Positions 1 to 9,004 of a stretch of DNA of 64,000 bases are shown in pieces. Source of the DNA: Methylobacterium goesingense (GTDB lineage: Bacteria; Pseudomonadota; Alphaproteobacteria; Rhizobiales; Beijerinckiaceae); the NCBI RefSeq assembly GCF_022179225.1, contig NZ_BPQL01000016.1:24067-88066 (forward strand), written 5' to 3'. Position numbers and translations under genes: made by a program. Numbering within the stretch: the stretch's first letter is position 1; each line of letters starts with the position of its first letter. The notes beneath the pieces were generated by a model, which saw only the letters and a list, made by a program, of their open reading frames with translations, made no database searches and had not been told where the DNA came from.

Positions 1-86
1 CGCGCTGACGTCACGGGTGCCCGGGGCTTGCTCCGGCTGGCCGGCACGCGCATGAAGCGGCCGGCGTCACGGAGGGAGCAGCCCGC

Positions 87-413
87 ATGTGGACACGGAT
101 CTTGACGGTGACGGCCCTCGGCCTCGGCGTCTCGGCGAATGCGGCGCGCGCCGCGTGCACCCTGCCCGAGGCCCCTCCGGCGGCGTCCCGTCCGGCCAAG
201 CCGCCACTTCCGGCCAAGCCCGCCTGCCTCGAGGCCAAGGGCGGCTGCCCGGGCTGGGAGGCCTACAGCTACAACGACGCGATCAAGGCCTACAATGAGA
301 AGGCCGCCGCGTTCCGCCCCCTGGCCGAGGCCTACGTCAAGGCGCTCAATGCTTACGTGAAGGCGAGCAGCGACTACGCGCAGTGTGAGGTGAAGGCCTT
401 GCAGCCGGGATGA
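87..413 (+). CDS. Small exported protein of unknown function
   Basis: A 108-residue protein that I do not recognise. The first ~22 residues form a standard Sec signal peptide: a basic start, a hydrophobic stretch and an ANAARA-type cleavage site just before a cysteine. The mature part is about 85 residues. It has a proline/alanine/lysine segment (residues 28-45), four or five cysteines that could form disulfides, and an amphipathic helical C-terminal half rich in Ala, Lys and Tyr. A GGAGGGA element lies 12-18 bases upstream of the ATG, which supports this start. It probably acts in the periplasm. Only 86 bases of upstream DNA are visible, so its operon context is unknown. Confidence 0.6.
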   Translation: MWTRILTVTALGLGVSANAARAACTLPEAPPAASRPAKPPLPAKPACLEAKGGCPGWEAYSYNDAIKAYNEKAAAFRPLAEAYVKALNAYVKASSDYAQCEVKALQPG

Positions 414-499
414 TCGCTTCCGGGCTCGCTTGACCCCCGCCGGGGGCGATGCCACAGCCCGGCGCAGTTTCTCCTTCGATCGCCAGACTGGACGGCCCG

Positions 500-1513
500 A
501 TGCCCGAATCCCTCGACCTCCTCGTTCTCGGCAACGCCATCGTCGACCTCATCGCCCGCACCGAGGAGGACTTCCTCGCGGCTCAGGGCGTGCCCAAGGG
601 CGCGATGCAGCTGATCGACGAGGCACGGGCGGAATCGCTCTTTGCCGCCATGGGCCCGGCCACCATCGTGTCGGGGGGCTCCGGCGCCAACACGGCCGTG
701 GGCGCGGCGATGCTGGGCGCTAGGACCGGCTTCGTCGGCAAGGTCCGCGACGACGAGCTCGGCGGCCTGTTCGCGCACGACCTCAAGGCCACCGGCGTCC
801 GCTTCCCCGTCGCCGCCGCCAGCGACGGCCCCGCCACCGCCCGCTGCTTCATTCTGGTCACGCCGGACGGCGAGCGCACCATGAACACGTATCTCGGTGC
901 CTGCCAGGGCCTGTCCCCGGCCGACGTCGACGCCGCCACCGTGGCGAGCGCCCGCGTGGTCTATCTCGAGGGCTACCTCTGGGACCCGCCGGCCGCGAAG
1001 GACGCGTTCCGCAAGGCCGTGACCATCGCCCACGAGGCCGGCAACGCCGCGGCACTGACGTTGTCGGACGCGTTCTGCGTCGGGCGCTACCGCGACGAGT
1101 TCCTGGGCCTGATCCGCGACGGCAGCATCGACATCCTGTTCGCCAACATGGCCGAACTGCAGAGCCTCTACGAGACCGACGACGCCGAGGCCGCCATCAA
1201 GGCCCTGCGCGACGAGAGCGCGGCCCGCGGCAAGGACCTGCTCGGCCTCGTCACGCGCTCAGCGGACGGCGCCCTCGTGATCCAGGGCGGCAACGTGCAG
1301 GCCGTCTCCGCATCGCCTGTGCACGAACTCGTCGACACGACGGGGGCGGGCGACCTTTTCGCGGCCGGCTTCCTCGCCGGACATGCCCGCGGCCTCGACC
1401 ATGGCGCCAGCGCCCGCCTCGGGGCGCTGGCCGCCGCCGAAGTGATCCAGCACATCGGCGCCCGGCCGCAGCACGATCTCGTCGCCCTCGCCAAGGCGCA
1501 GGGTCTGCTCTGA
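500..1513 (+). CDS. PfkB-family carbohydrate/adenosine kinase
   Basis: A ribokinase-fold (PfkB) kinase of 337 residues, the usual length for the family. It would transfer phosphate from ATP to a sugar or nucleoside hydroxyl in the cytoplasm. The N-terminal glycine-rich motif GGSGANTAVG is at about residues 59-68. The C-terminal signature DTTGAGDLFAAG is at about 279-290, with catalytic Asp285. Alphaproteobacterial relatives are usually annotated adenosine kinase, but substrate cannot be read from sequence. I start at ATG 500 because the protein fold begins there; an in-frame ATG at 449 would add 17 non-homologous-looking residues. It stands alone and converges on the minus-strand oxidoreductase, with a hairpin between the two. 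Confidence 0.88.
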   Translation: MPESLDLLVLGNAIVDLIARTEEDFLAAQGVPKGAMQLIDEARAESLFAAMGPATIVSGGSGANTAVGAAMLGARTGFVGKVRDDELGGLFAHDLKATGVRFPVAAASDGPATARCFILVTPDGERTMNTYLGACQGLSPADVDAATVASARVVYLEGYLWDPPAAKDAFRKAVTIAHEAGNAAALTLSDAFCVGRYRDEFLGLIRDGSIDILFANMAELQSLYETDDAEAAIKALRDESAARGKDLLGLVTRSADGALVIQGGNVQAVSASPVHELVDTTGAGDLFAAGFLAGHARGLDHGASARLGALAAAEVIQHIGARPQHDLVALAKAQGLL

Positions 1514-1553
1514 CGCCGTCGCTCCGAGCGCTTCGGGTCGGCGGCCCCCGGGG

Positions 1554-1579
1554 TCCGCGCGGGGTCCATCCCGCGCGGA
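1554..1579. terminator. Bidirectional hairpin between convergent genes
   Basis: A perfect 10-bp inverted repeat (TCCGCGCGGG / CCCGCGCGGA) with a 6-base loop. It lies between the stop of the PfkB kinase and the stop of the convergent quinone oxidoreductase. There is no long T tract, as is common in high-GC genomes. A role as terminator for both genes is inferred from position. Confidence 0.6.
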
Positions 1580-1586
1580 TCGGCGT

Positions 1587-2567
1587 TCACAGCCGCAGCA
1601 GGACCTTCCCGACGGCTTCGCGCCGCTTGAGGATGCCGAGCGCCGCCGCGTAGTCGGCGAGCGGGTACACGCCGTGCACCTTCGCGGTGAGGCGCCCCTC
1701 TGCCACCCAGGCGAGCAGCTGCTCCTGGTTGGCCCGGTGCGCTTCGGGCTCGCGATCCACGAATACACCCCAGTGCACGCCCTGGATGTCGATCCCCTTG
1801 AGAAGCGCCAGGTTGAGCGGGATGCGCGGAATGTCGCCGGCCGCGAAGCCGATGACGAGGTAGCGGCCCTTCCAGCCGAGGGACCGCAAGGCGGGCTCGG
1901 CATACTCGCCACCGATCGGATCGTAGATCACGTCGACGCCCTGCCCGTCAGTGAGCGTGCGCAGGGCCTCGCGCAGATTGTCCGCGGCGTAGTCCACCGT
2001 ACGCGTGGCGCCGTGGGCCTGCGCGGTCGCCAGCTTTTCCGGGGAGGACGCGCAGGCAATGACCTGGGCCCCCATGATCGCCCCAAGCTCCACCGCCGCG
2101 AGGCCGACCCCGCCGGAGGCGCCGAGCACCGCCAGCGTCTCACCGGGCTGCAGCCGGGCGCGGTCGCGCAGGGCGTGGAGCGAGGTGCCGTAGGTGATGG
2201 TCAGTCCGGCTGCCTGCTCGTCCGAGACGCCCGCCGGCACGGACGTGAGATGCCGGGTGGCGACCGCGATCCGCTCGCGGCAGGTGCCGAATTTCTGGTG
2301 GACGATGACGCGGTCGCCGACCGAAAAGCCCTCGGTCCCGTCGCCCAGGGCCTCGATCACACCGCAGGCCTCGCCGCCGGGCGAGAACGGCAGGTCGGGC
2401 TTCACCTGGTAGCGCCCGGCGATGATCAGGGTGTCGAAAAAGTTGAGCGCCGCGAGCGTGATGCGGACCAGAGCTTCACCCGGTCCCGCCACCGGATCGG
2501 GCAGATCCGCAAGCTCCAGATCCTCCGGTCCCCCGAGCCGGGTGCACAGCAGCGCCTTCATGCCCAA
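1587..2567 (-). CDS. NADPH:quinone oxidoreductase (zinc-free MDR family)
   Basis: A 326-residue medium-chain dehydrogenase/reductase of the quinone-oxidoreductase branch. It would reduce quinones or enone-type carbonyls with NADPH. The GroES-like N-terminal half includes an EALVRI-type strand and lacks the cysteine/histidine pattern of structural and catalytic zinc in alcohol dehydrogenases. The Rossmann motif GASGGVG at residues 149-155 is the NADPH site, and DVIYDPIGG is typical of the family. Two ATGs at the start (2567 and 2561) are both possible; MKALLC at 2561 is the usual family start. The upstream YbhB-like gene is on the same strand, 69 bases away, across a 12-bp hairpin, so the two are probably separate units. 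Confidence 0.88.
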   Translation of the reverse strand: MGMKALLCTRLGGPEDLELADLPDPVAGPGEALVRITLAALNFFDTLIIAGRYQVKPDLPFSPGGEACGVIEALGDGTEGFSVGDRVIVHQKFGTCRERIAVATRHLTSVPAGVSDEQAAGLTITYGTSLHALRDRARLQPGETLAVLGASGGVGLAAVELGAIMGAQVIACASSPEKLATAQAHGATRTVDYAADNLREALRTLTDGQGVDVIYDPIGGEYAEPALRSLGWKGRYLVIGFAAGDIPRIPLNLALLKGIDIQGVHWGVFVDREPEAHRANQEQLLAWVAEGRLTAKVHGVYPLADYAAALGILKRREAVGKVLLRL

Positions 2568-2588
2568 ACCTCCGCCTGAACTTCGTTC

Positions 2589-2630
2589 CCGGGCGCTTGC
2601 ACCGGCGCGGGCGCTCGCGCAAGCGCCCGG
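2589..2630 (-). terminator. Hairpin between the YbhB-like gene and the quinone oxidoreductase
   Basis: A perfect 12-bp inverted repeat (CCGGGCGCTTGC at 2589-2600 and its complement at 2619-2630) with an 18-base loop. It starts just after the stop of the minus-strand YbhB-like gene. It could terminate that gene before the downstream oxidoreductase. No T tract follows. Confidence 0.5.
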
Positions 2631-2636
2631 ATCGGG

Positions 2637-3227
2637 TCAGGGGCGTTCGTATATCCCGGCGAGGCTGCCCTTGGCGAGAACGCGTCCCGCCATCGCCTCC
2701 AGCAGTGCCCCCCGGCCGGGATGCTCGGGCAGGTCCAGGGCGCGGTCGAGGGCATAGGCCTGGAACAGGTAGACGTGCGGCCCGTGTCCGGTGGGCGGAT
2801 CGGGCGGCAGCCAGCCCGGCTTGAGGAAGCTGTTCTGGCCGAGGTCGAGGGCCGATTCGGGCTGGCTCGCAGCGCCCTCCGACAGCGGCGCGCCGGGGTC
2901 GAGGTTCCAGGCGATCAGGTGGACGAGGGGGCTGGGCGTCGGGCTGCCGGCATCCTCGCAGAGGAGGACGATCCGCGTCGTGCCGGGCGGCAGGCTGGTC
3001 CAGGCCAGCGGCGGCGATGCGCCCGGTCCATCGGCCGTGAAGCGTGCCGGCATGGGGCTGCCATCCGCGAAGGCCAGGCTGGTGAGCGCGAGGCCCTCGG
3101 GCACCGCTGCGAAGGCGGTCCGATAGGCGGTCTTGTCGAGCCCGGCCTTCAGGCCGGACAGGGCAGCGCCCACGGCGTGCGGAATCTTTTCGAGCAAGGT
3201 CGGTCTCCCAAGAACTATGCCGACCAA
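2637..3227 (-). CDS. YbhB/YbcL family (PEBP/RKIP-like) protein
   Basis: A 196-residue protein of the phosphatidylethanolamine-binding/Raf-kinase-inhibitor fold. Bacterial members bind small anionic ligands but have no settled function. Visible family marks are the N-terminal LTSLAFADGSPMPARFT strand pair, PPLAWTSLPPG, LLCEDAGSP (ligand-pocket Asp), LVHLIAWNL and the late GHGPHVYLFQAYALD motif that completes the anion pocket. An extra ~30 residues precede the fold, so the true start could be internal, for example a TTG about 10 codons in. No signal peptide is seen, so it is likely cytoplasmic. It lies between ubiG (20 bases upstream, same strand) and the quinone oxidoreductase. Confidence 0.85.
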   Translation of the reverse strand: MVGIVLGRPTLLEKIPHAVGAALSGLKAGLDKTAYRTAFAAVPEGLALTSLAFADGSPMPARFTADGPGASPPLAWTSLPPGTTRIVLLCEDAGSPTPSPLVHLIAWNLDPGAPLSEGAASQPESALDLGQNSFLKPGWLPPDPPTGHGPHVYLFQAYALDRALDLPEHPGRGALLEAMAGRVLAKGSLAGIYERP

Positions 3228-3247
3228 CCGCGCATGCCTCGGAAGGT

Positions 3248-4012
3248 TCAGGCCGGGTTCCCGGTGTCGGCCGGGCGCTGCGCCGTGATCATGTAGTTCA
3301 CCGCCGTATCCCGGCTCGCCCGCCAGGACCCATCCAGGGGGTTGAGCACCACGCCGGTCGTGTCGGTGACGGTCAGGCCGCCGGCATTCACCGCGCGGGC
3401 GAGTTCGTCGGGGCGCACGAACTTGTCCCAGTCGTGGGTGCCTTTGGGCAGCCAGCCGAGAACGTACTCGGCCCCCACGATCGCCAGCGCGAAGGAGCGC
3501 AGGGTCCGGTTGAGGGTGGCGGCGAACAGGAGACCGCCCGGCCTCACCGCCCGGGCCGCCTGCGCCACGAAGGCCGGCATGTCGACGACGTGTTCAACGA
3601 CCTCCATCGCGAGCACGATGTCGAAGCGCTCGCCCCCGGCCACCACGTCCTCGATGGTGCGGGCGCGGTAATCCACCGGCACGCCCTCGGCATCGGCATG
3701 GGCCTGCGCGACCTTGATGTTCGTGGGCGCCGGATCGAGCCCGGTCACCCGCGCGCCGAGGCGGGCCAGCGGCTCGGACAGCACGCCGCCGCCGCACCCG
3801 ATATCCACGACGGCCAGGCCGTCCAGGGCGAAGGGCGCGCGCGGATCGCGCCCGAAATGCCGGCAGGCCGTATCGCGGATATAGGCGAGGCGGACGGGGT
3901 TGAAGCGATGCAGCACCCGCATCGGCCCGGCCTCGTCCCACCACGTCGCCGCGATGGCCTCGAAGCGGGCGACCTCGTCGCGGTCGATGGAGGCACCTGT
4001 GGGTCCGGTCAT
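3248..4012 (-). CDS. ubiG: Ubiquinone biosynthesis O-methyltransferase UbiG
   Basis: A class I SAM-dependent methyltransferase of 254 residues. UbiG catalyses both O-methylations of the ubiquinone ring at the inner membrane face. The SAM-binding motif DIGCGGG is at residues 70-76 and is followed by the acidic GLDPAP. The N-terminal EVARFEAIAATWWDEAGPM and the helix FNPVRLAYIRD are strongly typical of UbiG. The ATG at 4012 is the family start; reading further upstream only adds low-complexity arginine-rich sequence. It diverges from lysC, an arrangement widely conserved in Hyphomicrobiales, with a 218-base intergenic region that should hold both promoters. Confidence 0.93.
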   Translation of the reverse strand: MTGPTGASIDRDEVARFEAIAATWWDEAGPMRVLHRFNPVRLAYIRDTACRHFGRDPRAPFALDGLAVVDIGCGGGVLSEPLARLGARVTGLDPAPTNIKVAQAHADAEGVPVDYRARTIEDVVAGGERFDIVLAMEVVEHVVDMPAFVAQAARAVRPGGLLFAATLNRTLRSFALAIVGAEYVLGWLPKGTHDWDKFVRPDELARAVNAGGLTVTDTTGVVLNPLDGSWRASRDTAVNYMITAQRPADTGNPA

Positions 4013-4230
4013 CGTCTCGGCATGTCTCGTGCGGGGTGGGCGCGCACCATTGTTGACACGCCCGGGCGGCCCTTGTACGCGCCGAAGCCCTGTCCGGTAC
4101 AGCAGCCAAGCGACGCGGCCGGGCGTGCGGGTCAAGGAAATCCGTCTCGCGCCCGCCGAGTCCCTGGTCACGCCGAATCCCTGGCGAACGCGACGTGTCG
4201 CGGACGCGACAGGCTCCGTCTGGTGAGAAC

Positions 4231-5466
4231 ATGCCCCGTCTGGTGATGAAGTTCGGCGGTACGTCCGTCGCGAATGTCGAGCGCATCCGCAACGTGGCGG
4301 CCCACGTGGCACGCGAGGTCGCGGCCGGCTACGAGGTGGCCGTCGTGGTCTCGGCCATGTCGGGCAAGACCAACGAGCTGGTCGCCTGGGTCAAGGACGC
4401 GAACCCGATCTACGACGAGGCCGAGTACGACGCCGTGGTCGCCTCGGGCGAACTCGTCACCGCCGGCCTGCTGGCGATCGCGCTCCAGAAGAACGGCATC
4501 AAGGCCCGCTCCTGGCAGGGCTGGCAGATCCCGATCCTGACCTCCGACGCCCACGGCTCCGCCCGCATCGAGGGTATCGACGGCGCCCGCCTCGATGCCG
4601 GATTCCAGCGCGGCGAAGTCGCGGTCATCGCCGGCTTCCAGGGCATGCACCAGGATACCGGCCGGGTCACCACCCTGGGCCGCGGCGGCTCCGACACCAG
4701 CGCCGTGGCCATCGCGGCCGCCATCGGCGCCGAGCGCTGCGACATCTACACCGACGTCGACGGCGTCTACACAACCGATCCGCGCGTGGTCCAGAAGGCC
4801 AGGCGCATGGAGCGCGTGACGTTCGAGGAAATGCTGGAGATGGCGTCGCTCGGCGCCAAGGTCCTGCAGGTCCGCTCCGTCGAGCTCGCCATGGTCCACC
4901 GCGTGCCGACCACGGTACGCTCCTCCTTCGATCCGCCGGACAATGCCCGGCCCGGCACCCTCATCTGCGACGAGGACGACATCGTGGAACAGCAGATCAT
5001 CACCGGGATCGCCTTCTCCCGGGACGAGGCGCAGATCACGCTTCGTCGCGTGAAGGACAGCCCCGGCATCGCCGCCGCCATCTTCGGGCCGCTGGCGGAT
5101 GCCAACATCAACGTCGACATGATCATCCAGACCGTGTCGGGCGACCAGTCCACCACCGACATGACCTTCACGGTCCCGTCGGCCGATTACGAGCGCGCCC
5201 GCAAGATCCTCGACGCGCAGAGCGGCGCGATCGAGTTCGGCCAGATCGAGGGCGCCACCGACGTGGTGAAAGTCTCGGCGATCGGCGTCGGCATGCGCAG
5301 CCACGCCGGCGTCGCCGCCAAGGCTTTCCGCGCCCTAGCGCAGAAGGGCATCAACATCCGTGCCATCACGACCTCGGAGATCAAGTTCTCCGTGTTGATC
5401 GATGCCGCCTACACGGAGCTTGCCGTTCGCACGCTCCACTCGCTATACGGCCTCGACCAGGCCTGA
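4231..5466 (+). CDS. lysC: Aspartate kinase
   Basis: A 411-residue aspartokinase. It phosphorylates L-aspartate, the first committed step to lysine, diaminopimelate, methionine and threonine, so it also feeds the cell-wall pathway encoded further along this window. The N-terminal MKFGGTSVAN motif binds substrate. The kinase domain runs to about residue 245, and two ACT domains at the C-terminus (from about 260) would provide feedback control by lysine and/or threonine. ATG 4231 is chosen because KFGGTSV should lie at the extreme N-terminus. It is followed 67 bases later by ptsP on the same strand, a pairing conserved in rhizobia and relatives. Confidence 0.95.
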   Translation: MPRLVMKFGGTSVANVERIRNVAAHVAREVAAGYEVAVVVSAMSGKTNELVAWVKDANPIYDEAEYDAVVASGELVTAGLLAIALQKNGIKARSWQGWQIPILTSDAHGSARIEGIDGARLDAGFQRGEVAVIAGFQGMHQDTGRVTTLGRGGSDTSAVAIAAAIGAERCDIYTDVDGVYTTDPRVVQKARRMERVTFEEMLEMASLGAKVLQVRSVELAMVHRVPTTVRSSFDPPDNARPGTLICDEDDIVEQQIITGIAFSRDEAQITLRRVKDSPGIAAAIFGPLADANINVDMIIQTVSGDQSTTDMTFTVPSADYERARKILDAQSGAIEFGQIEGATDVVKVSAIGVGMRSHAGVAAKAFRALAQKGINIRAITTSEIKFSVLIDAAYTELAVRTLHSLYGLDQA

Positions 5467-5533
5467 CGTCCCGGAGCGCGCGAACGCCAAGCGCGCTAAC
5501 CGGATCCGAGGCCGAAGCCGGATCGAGGAGACC

Positions 5534-7798
5534 ATGCCCGCTGCGCCCGGAGGCCCGCGCCTGCTTCTGCGCCGCCTCCGCGAAGCGATGGCGGAGCCGG
5601 TCAGTCCACAGGCGCGTCTCGACCGCATCGTCACGCTGATCGCCGCCAACGTGATCGCGGAGGTGTGCTCCGTCTACGTGCTCAGCGATGACAATATCCT
5701 CGAACTGTTTGCAACCGAGGGGCTGAACCGCGAGGCCGTCCACCTGACCCGTCTGCGGGCGGACGAGGGCCTCGTCGGCCTCATCGCCAAGACCGCCGAG
5801 CCGCTCTCGCTCTCCGACGCCCAGTCGCACCCGGCCTTCTCCTACCGCCCGGAGACGGGCGAGGAGGCCTACCACGCCTTCCTGGGCGTGCCGCTCCTGC
5901 GCGCGGGCAACACCCTCGGCGTCCTCGTCGTCCAGAACAAGACGTACCGCGTCTATTCCGAGGAGGAGATCGAGGCGCTCCAGACCACCGCCATGGTGCT
6001 CTCGGAGATGATCGCGTCGGGCGAGTTGCAGGCGCTCGCGCCCGGTGCCGGCTCGGCCGCCCGCCGGGCGGTGAGCCAGCGCGGCGTGGCGCTGGCCGAC
6101 GGCATCGGGCTCGGGCACGTGGTGCTGCACGAGCCGCGCATCGTCATCAAGCAGCTCATCGCCGAGAACGTGGACCGCGAGGTCGAGCGCCTGGAGCAGG
6201 CCATCGGCGAGGTCCGCTCGGCCATCGACGATCTCGTCACGCGCGGCGACAGCATCGGCACGGGGGAATCCCGCGAGGTGCTCGAGACCGTGCGCATGTT
6301 CGCGCACGACAAGGGCTGGCTGCGCCGGATGCGCGAGGCCGTGCATTCGGGCCTCACCGCCGAGGCCGCCGTGGAGCGCGTCCAGTCGGACAACCGCGCC
6401 CGGATGATGCGCCAGAGCGACCCCTATCTCCGCGACCGCCTTCACGACCTCGACGATCTCGCCAACCGCCTGCTGCGGACCCTGATCGGCGCGGAGGGCA
6501 ACGGTGCGCAGCGCGTCCTGCCCGAGAACGCGATCCTGGTGGCGCGCTCCATGGGTCCGGCCGCGCTCCTCGATTACGACCGCACCGCTCTGCGCGGCGT
6601 CGTGCTGGAGGAAGGCGGTCCGACGAGCCACATCGCCATCGTGGCGCGGGCGCTCGGCATCCCGGCGGTGGGCGAGATCGCCAACGCCACCGCGCTCTGC
6701 GATGCCGGCGACGCGATCATCGTCGACGGCGCCACGGGCGAGATCCAGGTGCGGCCCGGCCCCGAGATCGAGGCGGCCTATGCCGAGATGGTGCGCCTGC
6801 GCGCCCGCCGGCAGGAGCAGTACCGGGCGCTTCGCGACGTGCCGGCCGTCACCCTCGACGGCACCAAGATCGGCCTGCAGCTGAATGCCGGCCTCCTCAT
6901 CGACCTGAGCCACCTGCACGAGACCGGAGCGGACGGCATCGGCCTGTTTCGCACCGAGCTGCAGTTCATGGTGGCCCAGCGCATGCCCTCGGCCGCCGAG
7001 CAGCAGACGCTCTACGAGGCCGTGTTCGCCGCCACCGGCGACCTGCCCGTCACGATCCGCACCCTCGATATCGGCGGCGACAAGATCCTGCCCTACATGC
7101 CGGCTCTGGAGGAGGAGAATCCCGCGCTCGGCTGGCGCGCGATCCGCATCGGCCTCGACCGGCCCGCCCTCCTCCGGGTGCAGCTGCGCGCGCTCCTGAA
7201 GGCGGCTGGCGGACGCCCCCTCAAGATCATGTTCCCGATGGTGGCCACGGTGGACGAGTTCACCCGCGCCAAGGCCATCGTCGAGCGCGAGAAGGCGCAC
7301 CTGCGCCGGCACGGCCATGCCCTGCCCAGCGACTGCAAGCTCGGCGTGATGGTGGAGGTGCCCTCGCTCCTGTTCCAGATCGACGAGATCTCGAAGGCCG
7401 CCGACTTCCTGTCGGTCGGCTCCAACGACCTCATGCAGTTCCTGTTCGCGGTGGACCGCGAGAACCGCCGCGTCGCCGACCGCTTCGACACCCTCAGCGT
7501 CCCGGCCCTGCGGGCCTTCCGCGTCATCGCCGAGCGGGCGGCCGCGGCCGGCTGCCCGGCCACCGTCTGCGGCGAGATCGGCGGGCGTCCGCTGGAGGCC
7601 ATGGCGCTGATCGGTCTCGGCTTCCGCCACCTCTCGATGTCGCCCGCCGCCATCGGCCCCGTGAAGGCCATGGTGCTGGGCCTCGACGCCAAGGCGGTGG
7701 CGGCGCTGATCGACACCGAACTCGCCCGTGCGGGGGACGGTGCCTCCCTTCGCCCCGCGCTGGCCGCCTTCGCGAAGGCGCACGGTGTGCCAATTTAG
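5534..7798 (+). CDS. ptsP: Phosphoenolpyruvate-protein phosphotransferase PtsP (enzyme I-Ntr)
   Basis: A 754-residue enzyme I of the nitrogen-related phosphotransferase system. It takes phosphate from PEP and passes it to the HPr-like NPr, ultimately signalling nitrogen and potassium status. An N-terminal GAF domain (about residues 25-165) marks the Ntr form; in other bacteria this domain senses glutamine. The phospho-histidine motif GGPTSHIAIVARALGIPAVG places His366 as the active site. The C-terminal TIM-barrel PEP site is shown by IRTLDIGGDK, MVEVPSL and SVGSNDLMQF. GAGGAG precedes ATG 5534. lysC lies upstream and prfA downstream. Confidence 0.95.
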   Translation: MPAAPGGPRLLLRRLREAMAEPVSPQARLDRIVTLIAANVIAEVCSVYVLSDDNILELFATEGLNREAVHLTRLRADEGLVGLIAKTAEPLSLSDAQSHPAFSYRPETGEEAYHAFLGVPLLRAGNTLGVLVVQNKTYRVYSEEEIEALQTTAMVLSEMIASGELQALAPGAGSAARRAVSQRGVALADGIGLGHVVLHEPRIVIKQLIAENVDREVERLEQAIGEVRSAIDDLVTRGDSIGTGESREVLETVRMFAHDKGWLRRMREAVHSGLTAEAAVERVQSDNRARMMRQSDPYLRDRLHDLDDLANRLLRTLIGAEGNGAQRVLPENAILVARSMGPAALLDYDRTALRGVVLEEGGPTSHIAIVARALGIPAVGEIANATALCDAGDAIIVDGATGEIQVRPGPEIEAAYAEMVRLRARRQEQYRALRDVPAVTLDGTKIGLQLNAGLLIDLSHLHETGADGIGLFRTELQFMVAQRMPSAAEQQTLYEAVFAATGDLPVTIRTLDIGGDKILPYMPALEEENPALGWRAIRIGLDRPALLRVQLRALLKAAGGRPLKIMFPMVATVDEFTRAKAIVEREKAHLRRHGHALPSDCKLGVMVEVPSLLFQIDEISKAADFLSVGSNDLMQFLFAVDRENRRVADRFDTLSVPALRAFRVIAERAAAAGCPATVCGEIGGRPLEAMALIGLGFRHLSMSPAAIGPVKAMVLGLDAKAVAALIDTELARAGDGASLRPALAAFAKAHGVPI

Positions 7799-7898
7799 GT
7801 CCGGCGTGCCTATCTGAACGGGTCGTGCCGCGGCCCCGTCGTCGAACGAGGCCTCCGGCCCGACGAGCCCTTGTCCCCATGAGAGTTTCCGAAGGGCG

Positions 7899-8984
7899 AT
7901 GACCCCAATTCCTCCCGACCGTCTCGATGCGATCCTGACGCGCCACGACATCGTCACCGCCACGCTGAGCGCCGGATCGGCCGATTCCGACACGTTCGTG
8001 CAATTGTCGCGCGAATTGTCGGAGTTGGAGGGCGTCGTCGCCGCGATCCACGCCTATCGCGCGGCGGCGCGGAATCTCGCCGACATCGAGGCACTGATCG
8101 ACGAACCGGGCAGCGATTCCGAGATGCGGGCGCTGGCCGCCGACGAGAAGCCGGAGGCCGAGGCCGGCCTGGAGGCGGCACACCGCGCGCTCCAGCTCAT
8201 CCTGCTGCCGAAGGACTCGGCGGACGAGAAGAGCGCCATCCTGGAAATCCGGGCCGGTACCGGCGGCGACGAGGCCGCCCTCTTCGCCGGCGATCTCTTT
8301 CGCATGTACGGCAAGTATGCCGACGCCAAGGGCTGGAAGGTCGAGGTGATCTCCGAGAGCGAGGGCACCGTCGGCGGCTACCGCGAAGTCATCGCCGAGG
8401 TGAAGGGCAAGGGCGTGTTCGCCCGTCTGAAGTTCGAGAGCGGCGCCCACCGGGTCCAGCGCGTGCCCGACACCGAGACCCAGGGGCGCATCCACACCTC
8501 CGCCGCCACGGTGGCGGTGCTGCCCGAAGCCGAGGAGGTCGACATCGTGATCAACGACGCCGACCTGAAGATCGACACCATGCGTTCGCAGGGCGCGGGC
8601 GGCCAGCACGTCAACAAGACCGAATCGGCGATTCGCATCACCCACATGCCGAGCGGCATCGTCATCTTCGTCCAGGAGGAGCGCTCGCAGCACAAGAACC
8701 GCGCCCGGGCGATGTCGCTGCTGCGCTCCAAGCTCTACGACGCCGAGCGCACCGCCAAGGACGCGGCCCGGGCCGCCGACCGCAAGTCGCAGGTCGGCTC
8801 CGGCGATCGCTCCGAGCGAATCCGCACCTACAACTTCCCCCAGGCCCGCGTCACCGACCACCGCATCAACCTGACCCTCTACAAGCTGGAAGAGGTCCTG
8901 GCCGGCGAGGCGCTGGACGAACTCGTCGACGCCCTCGTCATAGAACATCAGGCGGAATTGCTGGCGGCCGAAGGCATGGCCTGA
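7899..8984 (+). CDS. prfA: Peptide chain release factor 1
   Basis: A 361-residue class I release factor that recognises UAA and UAG and triggers peptide hydrolysis on the ribosome. The catalytic GGQ is at residues 234-236 within [12 protein letters not shown]. The codon-recognition tripeptide is PDT at about 190-192 in the [15 protein letters not shown] context, which fits RF1 (PxT) rather than RF2. Length is normal. The gene is 20 bases upstream of prmC, whose product methylates the glutamine of GGQ, so the two are very likely co-transcribed. Confidence 0.96.
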   Translation: MTPIPPDRLDAILTRHDIVTATLSAGSADSDTFVQLSRELSELEGVVAAIHAYRAAARNLADIEALIDEPGSDSEMRALAADEKPEAEAGLEAAHRALQLILLPKDSADEKSAILEIRAGTGGDEAALFAGDLFRMYGKYADAKGWKVEVISESEGTVGGYREVIAEVKGKGVFARLKFESGAHRVQRVPDTETQGRIHTSAATVAVLPEAEEVDIVINDADLKIDTMRSQGAGGQHVNKTESAIRITHMPSGIVIFVQEERSQHKNRARAMSLLRSKLYDAERTAKDAARAADRKSQVGSGDRSERIRTYNFPQARVTDHRINLTLYKLEEVLAGEALDELVDALVIEHQAELLAAEGMA

Positions 8985-9004
8985 CGGCGCGGGCGACATC
9001 CGGC

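Noticed and set aside
5381..7993. An 870-codon open frame on the minus strand
   Set aside because: It is antisense to ptsP, which is intact and clearly coding. Composition (His/Asp/Gly/Arg rich) is typical of an opposite-strand shadow.
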